From: Tabrizicola sp.
Lineage (GTDB): Bacteria > Pseudomonadota > Alphaproteobacteria > Rhodobacterales > Rhodobacteraceae
Length of the DNA stretch: 64,000 nucleotides
Reading direction: 5' to 3'
Assembly: GCF_030694085.1 (NCBI RefSeq)
Contig: NZ_JAUXZE010000042.1
Location: 62,001 to 126,000 of the forward strand
A program made the translations under genes and the position numbers. Below the pieces are notes generated by a model that had not been told where the DNA came from, searched no databases, and saw only the letters and a program-made list of their open reading frames with translations. This document shows, piece by piece, positions 7,887-16,986 of the stretch; within the stretch, counting starts at the first letter, position 1, and every line of letters starts with the position of its first letter.

Positions 7887-7975
7887 CACGCTGTGGAGAG
7901 TGAGAACAAAACATGTCGAATCTCGCGGTTGGCCCAGGTCTTGTCAAGCGCGGGTCGTGTCAAGCGAGGAGGCGA

Positions 7976-8107
7976 TCAGATCGCGGCCCAGTCCCGGAAG
8001 ATCGGTTGTCCGGGCTGTTGCGTCGACCCACCGGCCTGCTGGCCTTGCTGCTGCTGGCTGGGGGTGCTGCTGCCGCCTTGCTGAGGCTGGCTGGGGGTCG
8101 TGGCCAT
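7976..8107 (-). CDS. Short Gln/Gly/Ser/Pro-rich protein
   Basis: A 43-codon ORF with a GGAG ribosome site 8 bases before its ATG. The product is low-complexity: after MATTPSQPQQ it is made almost entirely of Q, G, S, T and P, then ends in a conventional-looking tail PGQPIFRDWAAI. Codon third positions are mostly G or C, as in neighbouring genes. It lies 89 bases upstream of the TfoX-domain gene on the same strand and diverges from the M20 amidohydrolase gene. No family is recognised. The disordered composition with a short conserved-looking tail suggests a tethered or binding peptide, but that is speculative. Confidence 0.45.
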   Translation of the reverse strand: MATTPSQPQQGGSSTPSQQQQGQQAGGSTQQPGQPIFRDWAAI

Positions 8108-8344
8108 CTGACTGCTCCGTTTGGCTCTTGTTCTTCCGATATTGCGCGGGTCCTTGGCCGCAACAAGCCGGGTTCATGACGATTTTGCGACGATATGGCG
8201 AAAACGTGCGACATCGGCAACAGGTCTTTGATCACGTTCCGGTTTTCCTGACCTCCCGCCTGGCCCCGGCCATCTCTGGTCTACCCGCAGGGCTTGCCGT
8301 CATGCCGCTTCGGGTTCACCTTGTGACTCCAAAGGAGACCTGAC

Positions 8345-9511
8345 ATGCCGCCCAAGAACCGTTTCGCCGAGCTTCTGCCCGAAATCACCGCCTGGCGCCG
8401 CGATTTCCATGAGCACCCCGAACTGCTGTTCGACGTCCACCGCACTGCCGCCCGGGTGGCCGAACTGTGCCGGTCGTTCGGCTGCGACGAGGTTGTCGAA
8501 GGCATCGGTCGCACGGGCGTTGTCGCTGTCATCAAGGGCCGATCCGACAGCAAGGGCCGCGTCGTGGGCTTGCGGGCCGACATGGACGCGCTGCCGATCA
8601 GGGAACAGACCGGGGTGCCCTATGCCTCGAAAACCCCGGGCAAGATGCATGCCTGCGGCCATGACGGGCATACGGCCATGCTGCTGGGGGCCGCGAAATA
8701 CCTGGCCGAGACGCGGAACTTCGACGGCTCGGTCGTCTGCATCTTTCAGCCCGCCGAAGAAGGCGGCGGTGGCGGACGCGAGATGGTGAAGGACGGCATG
8801 CTGTCCCGCTGGAACGTGCAAGAGGTTTACGGGATGCACAACATGCCCGGCATCCCCGTCGGCCACTTCGCGATCCGTCCCGGCGCGATGATGGCCGCCG
8901 CCGACCAGTTCGAGATCGTGGTGACGGGGAAGGGGGGACACGCCGCCAAGCCGCATGACTGCGTCGACACGACCGTTGTCAGCGCGCATATCATCGTGGC
9001 CCTGCAGACGATCGCCAGCCGCAACGTCGACCCCCTGAAGCAGATCGTGGTCAGCGTCTGCACGGTGGAAACCGACTCCACCGCCCACAACGTCATCCCG
9101 CAGGTGGTGAAGATGAAGGGCACGGTCCGCACGATGGACGCCAAGGTGCAGGACTTCGTCGAGGCCCGCATCGGCCAGATCGTCGAGGGCACGGCCTTGG
9201 CGCTTGGGGCGCGGGCCGAGGTTCATTACCAACGCGGCTATCCGGTGACGGTCAACGCCCCCGAGAACACCGCTTTCGCGGCCGAGGTCGCGCGCCGCGT
9301 CTCGGGCCACGTCGATACCGCCACCGCGCCTCTGATGGGGGCCGAGGATTTCAGCTTCATGCTGAACGAACGCCCCGGTGCCTACATCTTCCTGGGCAAC
9401 GGCGATACGGCGATGGTCCACCACCCGGCCTACAACTTCGATGACAGCGCGATCCCCTTCGGCTCCAGCTGGTACGCCGAAATGGCCGAGACCCGGATGC
9501 CCGCCGCATGA
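8345..9511 (+). CDS. M20-family amidohydrolase (hippurate hydrolase-like)
   Basis: This 388-residue cytosolic metallo-amidase belongs to the M20D subfamily (HipO/IAA-amino acid hydrolase group). Metal-binding and catalytic motifs are present in order: RRDFHEHPEL near the start, LRADMDALPI, ACGHDGHTAMLL, FQPAEEGGGGG, and YGMHNMPGIPVGHF, with the dimerization domain inserted at about residues 190-300 and a final GAEDFSFML. These enzymes release an amino acid from an N-acyl or amide conjugate, such as hippurate; the actual substrate is unknown. AAAGGAG precedes the ATG. Its stop overlaps the next start (ATGA). Confidence 0.92.
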   Translation: MPPKNRFAELLPEITAWRRDFHEHPELLFDVHRTAARVAELCRSFGCDEVVEGIGRTGVVAVIKGRSDSKGRVVGLRADMDALPIREQTGVPYASKTPGKMHACGHDGHTAMLLGAAKYLAETRNFDGSVVCIFQPAEEGGGGGREMVKDGMLSRWNVQEVYGMHNMPGIPVGHFAIRPGAMMAAADQFEIVVTGKGGHAAKPHDCVDTTVVSAHIIVALQTIASRNVDPLKQIVVSVCTVETDSTAHNVIPQVVKMKGTVRTMDAKVQDFVEARIGQIVEGTALALGARAEVHYQRGYPVTVNAPENTAFAAEVARRVSGHVDTATAPLMGAEDFSFMLNERPGAYIFLGNGDTAMVHHPAYNFDDSAIPFGSSWYAEMAETRMPAA

Positions 9512-9867
9512 TCGGGGTTACCCTGGTTGCGCTGGTGGCAGCGATCCACATTGCCATCCTGCTGATGGAAATGGTCCTGTGGGAGACGCCGCGCGTGCGT
9601 GCGATCTTCCGCACCACGCCTGACTTTGCAGCGGCGACGCGGGTCCTGGCCGCAAATCAGGGGCTTTACAACGGCTTTCTCGCTGCAGGGCTGGTCCTTG
9701 CGCTGATCCAGGGCCTTCCGGGTCCGGGGCAGGGGCTGGCGTATTTCATCCTGGCTTGCGTGATCGTGGCCGGACTTTACGGCGCGGCGACTGCGGGCCG
9801 ACGCATCCTTTACATCCAGGCCGCTCCCGCCGTGCTGGCACTGGTGGCCGTGCTGGTTGGAATTTGA
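9508..9867 (+). CDS. DUF1304 membrane protein
   Basis: A 119-residue integral membrane protein with four predicted helices. Family traits of DUF1304 are visible: an N-terminal HIAILLMEMVLWETPRVRAIF and the LAANQGLYNGFLAAGLV block, then GRRILYIQAAPAVLAL near the end. The biochemical role of this family is not established. The ATG overlaps the amidohydrolase stop, so the two are translationally coupled. A 240-base gap without a recognised gene follows before the hybrid kinase. Confidence 0.85.
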   Translation: MIGVTLVALVAAIHIAILLMEMVLWETPRVRAIFRTTPDFAAATRVLAANQGLYNGFLAAGLVLALIQGLPGPGQGLAYFILACVIVAGLYGAATAGRRILYIQAAPAVLALVAVLVGI

Positions 9868-10108
9868 ACCCTTGGTTTCGTCTGCGGCAGGACCGCCAGG
9901 CGGCGACTGCGCTGGCCCTGATTACGATCGTCCTGCGGGTGGGGTCGCCGATGTTGGCCACCGCTTCCACCCGGCCGCCGCGCCAACGGCTTGGCCCCGT
10001 ACCTCTGGGGTTGTGGCGGTAAGCCTGGTCGCGATGCAGCCAGCGCATAAGCGGACTTGCGGCGCGGGGGCATCTCGCAGATAATTTACGGCGTTGGATC
10101 GAGGATGG

Positions 10109-13100
10109 ATGGGACACGCAGGCCAGCCTGACACCGGAACGGCACAACCTGCGCGGGTAGAGCTCCGCGTGGTCGAGTTGATGAATCGTCTGCTCGACGT
10201 GACCCCCGACACCATCGAAAGCGAGATTGACGCCGTGTTGGCGGCGCTGGGTGAAGGCTACGGCTTTGCCCGCACCTTTCTTTTTCGCTACGCGGCGGAA
10301 ACCGGATACCGGAACACACACGAATGGGTGGCGCCTGGCGTCCAGCCGCTGAAGCCGGTGATGCAGGGTGGTCCCCAGGTTGTCCGTCCGGCCTGGCACC
10401 AGGCTTTCCAGGACGGCAGGATCGTCGCCGTTCTTGACCGATCCGAGCTTCCCGATGGGTCGCCCGAACATCAGTTCCTGACCGATATCGGCGTCAGTTC
10501 GTCGCTCATGGTGCCGCTTTGCGACGGCAACCGGCTGTTCGGAGTGATCGGCTTTGACTGCTGCCGCCCGGATCGGCACTGGCACGATGAAGCGGTCTTC
10601 CTGCTGACCTCGATCGGGCGGGCGGTGTCCTCGATCGTCCTCCGGGTCGAGGCGGCTAGGGCCGAGGCCGCCTTGCGAAGCCACCTGGCCGCCACGCTGA
10701 ACGCGCTGCCGGATCTGGTGATCGAACTGGCTCCGACGGGTGAGATCGTCGCCTGCCAAAGCGACAAGCTGCCCTGGTTGTCCAGCCTGGTCCGTGCGGG
10801 GATCGGTCGGCATGTGGCCCAGGTCCTGCCGCTGCCGCTGGCGCAAGTCATGACGGAAATTCTTGCGGCGCCGCCGGGCAACACGTCGTCCCTGACCCGG
10901 CGGGTCGGTGTCTCGACCCTGGTGACCCCGCACCGCTACGAAGTTTCGGTCGCCCGGTTAAGCCCTTCGCCACCGGGGCTGGCGGCCAACCTGATCGTGG
11001 TGATCCGCGACATCGCCACATCGGACCGGTCCAGCGAGATGACCTCGTTTCGTGAAGGTCAGTTTACCGCCTTCTTCGAGATGTGCCCGCATCCGATCCT
11101 TGTGAACGACTTCGACACCGGCGAGATCGTCGACGTCAATCGCGCCTTCAAGGATATGTTCGGACTTGATCCGCAGGCGGGGATCAACCTTCAGGTGCAG
11201 CAGATCCTTCCCCAGGATGGCGCGTGGCTGATCGAGGGCGCGCGGGCCGCGCTGAAGGCCGCCCAGACCTATGGCCCGGTCGAAGCCACGTTCCGCTGCA
11301 AGACCGGCCGTTCGTTCCCCGCCGTGGTGCGCTGTTTCATGAGTGTCGACCCCAACGGCCGCCGTCTCGTCTGGTCGCTGATCGAAAACATCACCGAGAT
11401 CCGCGCCAAGGAAGCCGCACTTCAGGCCGGTCGCAATGCGCTTGAGGCGACGAAGTCCCGGTTCCTCGCCGCGATCGAGGCTCTGGACGACGGGTTTGCC
11501 ATCTTCGACGCCCAGGATCGGTTGGTCCTCTGGAACACGCCCTATGTCCGGGTGTTCTCGCGGATCGGCGACCTGATCCGCGAGGGTGCGCTTTACGACG
11601 ACCTCCTGCGCGCTGCCATCAGCCGGGGTGTCTTCGGTGCCGAAGGGGAACGCGACAGCGCGAACCTTCAGCGTCGGCTCGACCGCCCGCTGACCGAGGT
11701 TTGGGATAACGAAGATGAACTGGCCGATGGTCGGCTGATCTGGGTCCGCGAACGCGCCACCCCCTCGCGGGAAACCGTGGGCCTTTACGAGGATGTCACC
11801 GCCAGGCGTCTGGCGGACCGTCGGCTCGAACAGGTCGTCGACGGCGGCGGCATCGCGGTTTGGGACTGGGCCTCTGACCACGGTTTCACCACGATCAACG
11901 ACTGCTGGGAGACGATGCTGGGTCTCGGCTCGGCGCGGGCGCTGGCCGACCTGATCGAACTCGTTCACCCCGAGGACCGTCTGGCAGTCGCCGAAGCGCA
12001 GCGCGAGCTGTTCCTGTCGGGCAGCGAAACCTTTTCGCTCCGCTGCCGGATGCGCCACCAAAGCGGCAAGTGGGTCTGGCTTCTGACCCGCGGCCATGTC
12101 GCAGCACGGTGGGCTGACGGCAGCCCGCGCCGGATTTCAGGCATCACGCTGGATGTGTCCGTTCAGACCGAGGCCGAGCAGCGTCTGGCCCATGTGATCG
12201 ATGGCACCCAGGTTGGCACCTGGGAACACGACATGCGGACCGGCATAACGGTGGTCAGCGACCGCTGGGCCGAGATTCTGGGCTTCCGCGCGGTCGAACT
12301 GAACCCGATGTCGCTGCAGCGTTGGCTTGACATGCTGCACCCCGATGACACCGAAAGCCTGATCTCCCACGAACGCGACGCTTTCGAGTCCGGCCAGTGG
12401 CAGGTCGAACACGAGGTCCGCCTGCGCCACCGCGACGGACATTGGGTCTGGGTCCTGACCCGCGCCCAGGTCTCGGAATGGGACGAGGGTGGCTGCCCGG
12501 TCAAGACCAGCGGCATCAACCTCGACATCTCGGCAGCCAAGTCGCTTGAATTCGCGCTGGCCCGCGAACGCGACACCCTGGCCCGCGTGATGGAAGCCTC
12601 GGTCTCGGGCATCGTGGTCGTCGACGAACGTGGCGCCGTGGTCTTTGCCAATGCCGCCGCCGAGCGCGTCCTCGGCCGCAAGGTCAGCGCCGGCAGCTGC
12701 CTCCTGTCGCTTCTGGGCGATGATGCGGTGACCGACCTCGACGGCAACCGCATCCCGACGGACCAGCTGCCCGTAGCCCGCGCGCTCTCTGGCGAGCCTG
12801 GGATGCACGAGGTCCGCCATGACCTGCACTGGCCCTCCGGTGAACGTCGCGTCGTGGCGGTCACGTCGGCCAGGCTTTCGGCCGCCGGTACCGAGGCCGC
12901 CGTTGTCTGCACCTTCACCGACATCACCGACGAAGTGCAAAGCCAGGACCGTCTCCGCGCCGCGATGACCGCCGCCGAGACGGCGAACCGCGCCAAATCC
13001 GATTTCCTGGCCGCGATGAGCCACGAAATCCGCACCCCCCTGAACGGTGTCCTCGGCATGGCCACCGTGCTTGCATCGCGGCTGACCGATCCGCAGGAAC

Positions 13101-14107
13101 AGGCGATGGTCCGGGTGATCCGCGATTCCGGCGAACACCTCTTGGGGGTGATCAACGACATTCTCGACCTCGCCAAGATCGAGGCCGGACGCCTGGTGCT
13201 GGACCCGCGCCCGATCCGGCTCCCGGACATCCTGATGCGCGTCGCGGCCCTCCACCAGATCACCGCGACCGAAAAGGGCGTGCAGCTGATCATCCACTGC
13301 AGCGGCGGCGCAGGCAGAGAGGTGCGCCTGGGCGACGAGATGCGGCTGATCCAGATTCTGCACAACCTGATGGGCAACGCGCTGAAATTCACCGACACCG
13401 GCCATGTGCGGGTCGAGATCGACTGCTCCGACCCCGAAGCCATCACGATCCATGTCCAGGACACCGGCATCGGGATGTCCGCCGAAGAGATTTCGCGCGC
13501 GTTCGATGAGTTCACGCAAGGGATGGGCGGATCGCGCCGCAGCCATGTCGGGACCGGGCTTGGTTTGCCCATCGTGCGCCGGCTTACCCGATTGATGCAC
13601 GGCGATGTCTCGCTGCAATCGGTCGAGGGGCAGGGCGTCACCGCGCGTGTCCTGCTGAAGATTCCGGTGCTTGTCGATGGTGCGGCCCACGCCTCTGGTG
13701 CCGAAGTCCCACACCTCCCGCCACTGCGGGTGCTGGCCGCCGAAGACAATGCGACCAACCGGATCATCCTGCAAAGCATGTTGCAGTCCCTGGGGGTCGC
13801 GACGGTGATCGTGGCCGACGGATCCCAGGCGCTGCACCGCTTCCGCGACGGCGGCTTCGACGCGGTGCTTCTCGACATCGCCATGCCGGGAATGGACGGG
13901 CTGGATACGCTGCAGGCGCTGAACGTGCTTGCGGCCGAACTCGGTCGCCCCGCACCGCGCGCCATTGCGGTCACTGCCAATGTGATGACCCATCAGGTTG
14001 ACGACTATCTTGGCAACGGCTTCGCCGCTGTCGTCGCCAAGCCGATCCGCATCGAGAGGCTAAGCCAGGCGCTCTGGCAATGTGTTGATCAGCCGGCGGA
14101 CAGCTGA
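10109..14107 (+). CDS. Large hybrid sensor histidine kinase (GAF, multiple PAS, receiver)
   Basis: A soluble 1332-residue hybrid kinase with no membrane segment. In order: a GAF domain (about 20-190), a series of roughly six PAS/PAC modules (about 200-945, including two similar copies with HPEDRLAVAEA and HPDDTESLISH), HisKA with phospho-acceptor His972 in SHEIRTPLNG, a HATPase core (NLMGNALKF, DTGIGM, GTGLGLPI), and a C-terminal receiver with Asp1256 in LLDIAMPGMDG. It likely integrates several small-molecule or redox cues and feeds a phosphorelay. No histidine phosphotransferase or regulator is adjacent. The ATG at 10109 follows GAGG; a TTG at 10094 is an alternative start. Confidence 0.93.
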   Translation: MGHAGQPDTGTAQPARVELRVVELMNRLLDVTPDTIESEIDAVLAALGEGYGFARTFLFRYAAETGYRNTHEWVAPGVQPLKPVMQGGPQVVRPAWHQAFQDGRIVAVLDRSELPDGSPEHQFLTDIGVSSSLMVPLCDGNRLFGVIGFDCCRPDRHWHDEAVFLLTSIGRAVSSIVLRVEAARAEAALRSHLAATLNALPDLVIELAPTGEIVACQSDKLPWLSSLVRAGIGRHVAQVLPLPLAQVMTEILAAPPGNTSSLTRRVGVSTLVTPHRYEVSVARLSPSPPGLAANLIVVIRDIATSDRSSEMTSFREGQFTAFFEMCPHPILVNDFDTGEIVDVNRAFKDMFGLDPQAGINLQVQQILPQDGAWLIEGARAALKAAQTYGPVEATFRCKTGRSFPAVVRCFMSVDPNGRRLVWSLIENITEIRAKEAALQAGRNALEATKSRFLAAIEALDDGFAIFDAQDRLVLWNTPYVRVFSRIGDLIREGALYDDLLRAAISRGVFGAEGERDSANLQRRLDRPLTEVWDNEDELADGRLIWVRERATPSRETVGLYEDVTARRLADRRLEQVVDGGGIAVWDWASDHGFTTINDCWETMLGLGSARALADLIELVHPEDRLAVAEAQRELFLSGSETFSLRCRMRHQSGKWVWLLTRGHVAARWADGSPRRISGITLDVSVQTEAEQRLAHVIDGTQVGTWEHDMRTGITVVSDRWAEILGFRAVELNPMSLQRWLDMLHPDDTESLISHERDAFESGQWQVEHEVRLRHRDGHWVWVLTRAQVSEWDEGGCPVKTSGINLDISAAKSLEFALARERDTLARVMEASVSGIVVVDERGAVVFANAAAERVLGRKVSAGSCLLSLLGDDAVTDLDGNRIPTDQLPVARALSGEPGMHEVRHDLHWPSGERRVVAVTSARLSAAGTEAAVVCTFTDITDEVQSQDRLRAAMTAAETANRAKSDFLAAMSHEIRTPLNGVLGMATVLASRLTDPQEQAMVRVIRDSGEHLLGVINDILDLAKIEAGRLVLDPRPIRLPDILMRVAALHQITATEKGVQLIIHCSGGAGREVRLGDEMRLIQILHNLMGNALKFTDTGHVRVEIDCSDPEAITIHVQDTGIGMSAEEISRAFDEFTQGMGGSRRSHVGTGLGLPIVRRLTRLMHGDVSLQSVEGQGVTARVLLKIPVLVDGAAHASGAEVPHLPPLRVLAAEDNATNRIILQSMLQSLGVATVIVADGSQALHRFRDGGFDAVLLDIAMPGMDGLDTLQALNVLAAELGRPAPRAIAVTANVMTHQVDDYLGNGFAAVVAKPIRIERLSQALWQCVDQPADS

Positions 14108-14262
14108 CCCCGCCCCGGATTTGCTTTGACAGCTCAGACGCTTGGCCGCATCCTTGGCTCGGGCGCAAAGTGCGCCTTGGTCGCGGGTGACGGTGGCGGT
14201 GGTGCGGTCCCTTGCCAGACCCGTGCTCCGCTCCACCCTGGAACCTGTGGCGCGGAGGTGGC

Positions 14263-15150
14263 ATGAATGACCGTATCGATCCCCTGACGCGGGCCTTGGC
14301 GCTGCCGATCTGGCAGGGCGAGGCGACGGCCACGCCCTTGGGCGGCGGGATCACCAACCTGAATGTCCTCGTGACCGACGCCATCCGCCGCGCCGTGGTG
14401 CGGATCGGCGACGATATTCCCGTCCACCAGATCATGCGCTTCAACGAACTGGCGGCCAGCCGCGCCGCCCATGCGGCCGGGGTCTCGCCCGGCGTGATCC
14501 ACCACGAACCAGGCGCGCTGGTCATCGACTTTGTCGAAGGTCGGACCATGACCGCCAAGGATCTGCAGGACCAGGACCTGCTGGAACAGGCGCTGGCCCT
14601 GGTGATGCATGCCCACCGTGACATCCCGCGCCACCTGCGCGGCCCCGCGCTGACCTTCTGGGTATTCCAGGTCGTCCGCGACTATGCCGCCACGTTGTCC
14701 GAGGGCAGGTCGCATCACCTGCCGATCCTGCCCGATCTTCTGTCGCAAGCCGAGGCGCTGGAGCGCGCCGTGGGCCGGATCGAGATGGTCTTCGGCCACA
14801 ATGACCTTCTGCCCGGCAACTTCCTGCACGACGGCACGCGGATGTGGCTGATCGACTGGGATTACGCCGGCTGGGGCTCGCCGCTTTTTGACCTCGGCGG
14901 GCTTGCCGCGAACAACGGCCTTGACCCGGCGCAAGAGGCCTGGCTGCTTCGGGCCTATTTCGGCGCCCCGCCCGATGCCGACCTCTGGCGCCGCTACCGC
15001 GCGATGAAGGCCGCCGCCGCCTTGCGTGAAGCGATGTGGTCGATGGTGCAAGAGATCCACTCGAAGCTCGACTTCGACTATCGGGCCTATACCGCTGACT
15101 ACCTCGACACCTACCGGCAGGCGCTGGCCACCACGCGCCAGTCCACTTAG
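14263..15150 (+). CDS. Choline/ethanolamine kinase-like phosphotransferase
   Basis: This 295-residue protein has the protein-kinase-like fold of the choline kinase/APH family. It shows a glycine-rich [10 protein letters not shown] loop, the Brenner motif [12 protein letters not shown] with catalytic Asp and Asn, and the metal-binding [14 protein letters not shown]. Such enzymes phosphorylate choline or ethanolamine for lipid head groups, or related small alcohols; the natural substrate is not certain. GGAGGTGGC directly precedes the ATG at 14263, so the 17-codon upstream extension is rejected. It converges on rsmA, and the two stop codons overlap. Confidence 0.85.
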   Translation: MNDRIDPLTRALALPIWQGEATATPLGGGITNLNVLVTDAIRRAVVRIGDDIPVHQIMRFNELAASRAAHAAGVSPGVIHHEPGALVIDFVEGRTMTAKDLQDQDLLEQALALVMHAHRDIPRHLRGPALTFWVFQVVRDYAATLSEGRSHHLPILPDLLSQAEALERAVGRIEMVFGHNDLLPGNFLHDGTRMWLIDWDYAGWGSPLFDLGGLAANNGLDPAQEAWLLRAYFGAPPDADLWRRYRAMKAAAALREAMWSMVQEIHSKLDFDYRAYTADYLDTYRQALATTRQST

Positions 15151-15983
15151 GCCACGGCGCGGGCCAGGGCGCAGAACCCTTCCAGCCCGATCTCCTCGGC
15201 CCGGGAGGTGGGCGCGATGCCGACGCTCTCCAGCACCGTCTCGATATCCGGGCGCAGGCCTTTCAGGCTGGCCCGCAGCATCTTGCGGCGCTGGTTGAAC
15301 GCCATTGCAGTTATGCGTTGGAGCGTCTTGAAATCACACGGAAATCGTGGCTGAGGCAGGGCAGTCAGCTGCACCACGGCGGAATGAACCTTGGGCGCGG
15401 GCGTAAAGGCCTCGGGCGGCAAGGTCATCACGATCCGCGCCTCGCAGCGGTACTGCGCCAAGAGGGCAAGGCGCCCGTAATGCTCGGTTCGCGGCCTGGC
15501 AACAATACGCTCTGCCACTTCCTTCTGGAACATAAGCGTCAACGATGACCAAAGCGGGGGCCACACCTCCGGCGTAAGCCAGCGGATCAGAAGCTCTGTG
15601 CCGATGTTGTAGGGCAGGTTGGCAACGATCTTGAATGGCGGGGTCAGATGGGCGGCAAGATCCAGCTCCAGCGCATCGCCGTGCAGGACCTCCAGCCGCC
15701 CGGCACAGGCCGCCGCAATCTCGGCCAGGGCGGGCAGGGCGCGGGCATCCTTCTCGACCGCCACCACCCGCCGCGCGCCTTCGGCAAGCAGCCCCCGCGT
15801 CAATCCGCCCGGACCCGGCCCCACTTCCAGCACGTCGCAGGCCGACAGGTCTCCCGCCGCCCGCGCGATCTTGGCGGTCAGGTTCAGATCCAGCAGGAAG
15901 TTCTGCCCCAGCTGCTTTCTCGCCACCAGTTCATGCGCCCGGATCACTTCGCGCAGGGGCGGCAGCCCGTCTATCGTGCCCAA
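15147..15983 (-). CDS. rsmA: 16S rRNA dimethyladenosine transferase RsmA/KsgA
   Basis: This enzyme dimethylates two adjacent adenosines near the 3' end of 16S rRNA (A1518/A1519 in E. coli) late in small-subunit assembly. Seen: the LGQNFLLD N-terminal motif, SAM-binding [16 protein letters not shown], and the catalytic NLPYNIGT. The chosen TTG start (15983) gives 278 residues and follows AAAGG at six bases; another TTG at 16007 would add eight residues but lies in a repeat-like motif. It is the last gene of the lptF-lptG-lptD-surA-pdxA-rsmA cluster, an arrangement conserved widely in proteobacteria. Confidence 0.95.
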   Translation of the reverse strand: MGTIDGLPPLREVIRAHELVARKQLGQNFLLDLNLTAKIARAAGDLSACDVLEVGPGPGGLTRGLLAEGARRVVAVEKDARALPALAEIAAACAGRLEVLHGDALELDLAAHLTPPFKIVANLPYNIGTELLIRWLTPEVWPPLWSSLTLMFQKEVAERIVARPRTEHYGRLALLAQYRCEARIVMTLPPEAFTPAPKVHSAVVQLTALPQPRFPCDFKTLQRITAMAFNQRRKMLRASLKGLRPDIETVLESVGIAPTSRAEEIGLEGFCALARAVA

Positions 15984-16032
15984 GTTCAGCCTTTCATCTT
16001 TGCCCAAATATCCCCGCCGGAGGCATCCGCCC

Positions 16033-16986
16033 TCACGCCCCGCGCGTCGCCACCATCTCGCGCGCCATCGCCAAGGCCGCGATCAGGCTCGACGGGTCTG
16101 CCAGGTTCCGGCCCGCGATGTCATAGGCCGTGCCGTGGTCCGGCGAGGTCCGCACGAACGGCAGGCCCAGCGTCACGTTCACCCCGCCCGCAAAGTCGAT
16201 GGTCTTGATCGGGATCAGCGCCTGGTCGTGATAGGCGCAGACCGCCGCGTCGTAGGAGTTCCGAGCGCCCGCATGGAACATCGTGTCCGCGGGCCAGGGC
16301 CCGGTCACATTCAAGCCCTCGACCTTCAGCCGGGCCAGCAGCGGCCGGATCATCCGCTCCTCCTCCCAGCCCATCGCCCCGCCTTCGCCTGCATGCGGGT
16401 TCAGCCCCGCCACGGCGATGCGCGGCTGCGCGATCCCGAAATCCCGGATCAGGCCGGCAACAGTGATGCGGATCGTCGCTTCCAGCAGGGCCTCGGTCAG
16501 GGCCGCGGGCACTTCGGACACCGGGATATGGATCGTCGCCGGAACGACCCGCAGCCCGGGACAAGCCAGCATCATCACGACCCGATCCACGCCCGCCAGA
16601 TGCGCCAGGAACTCGGTGTGACCCGGAAAGGCGAACCCCGCCCCGTCCTTCAGGGCCTTCTTGTTGATCGGGGCCGTGCAGACCGCAGATCCAAGCCCGG
16701 CCTGCACCAGCCGGACCGCGCGCGTGATCGCAGCGACCACGCCCGCCGCATTGGCCGGGTCCGGTCGCCCCGGAGCCGCCAGCCCCGCAAAATCCAGCCG
16801 CAGGACCGCCATCGCCCCATCGCCAGGAGCCTCGCCCTCGGCCACTGCGCGCCACTTTGTCCCCAAGGGCAGATGGCGCGGATCGCCGATCCAGACGAAA
16901 CGTTCACCTGCCGCCCAGGCCTTCGCCGCGATCTCCGGCCCGATGCCGGACGGGTCGCCGCAGGTCAGAAGGACCGGCGCGCTCAC
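16033..16986 (-). CDS. pdxA: 4-hydroxythreonine-4-phosphate dehydrogenase PdxA
   Basis: A 317-residue NAD-dependent enzyme of pyridoxal phosphate synthesis, oxidising 4-phosphohydroxy-L-threonine to the intermediate condensed by PdxJ. Family motifs: [12 protein letters not shown] at the N-terminus, [17 protein letters not shown] (metal-binding His), [24 protein letters not shown] and [14 protein letters not shown]. Length is standard. Its start overlaps the surA stop by four bases, so the genes are co-translated. The downstream gap to rsmA is 49 bases. Confidence 0.96.
   Translation of the reverse strand: MSAPVLLTCGDPSGIGPEIAAKAWAAGERFVWIGDPRHLPLGTKWRAVAEGEAPGDGAMAVLRLDFAGLAAPGRPDPANAAGVVAAITRAVRLVQAGLGSAVCTAPINKKALKDGAGFAFPGHTEFLAHLAGVDRVVMMLACPGLRVVPATIHIPVSEVPAALTEALLEATIRITVAGLIRDFGIAQPRIAVAGLNPHAGEGGAMGWEEERMIRPLLARLKVEGLNVTGPWPADTMFHAGARNSYDAAVCAYHDQALIPIKTIDFAGGVNVTLGLPFVRTSPDHGTAYDIAGRNLADPSSLIAALAMAREMVATRGA

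Noticed and set aside
12137..13993. Two overlapping minus-strand frames of about 600 codons inside the hybrid kinase gene
   Set aside because: They are antisense to conserved HisKA, HATPase and receiver motifs and have no family features; typical of high-GC shadow frames.
15995..15997. ATG as start of rsmA
   Set aside because: It is in a different frame and meets a stop codon after three codons.
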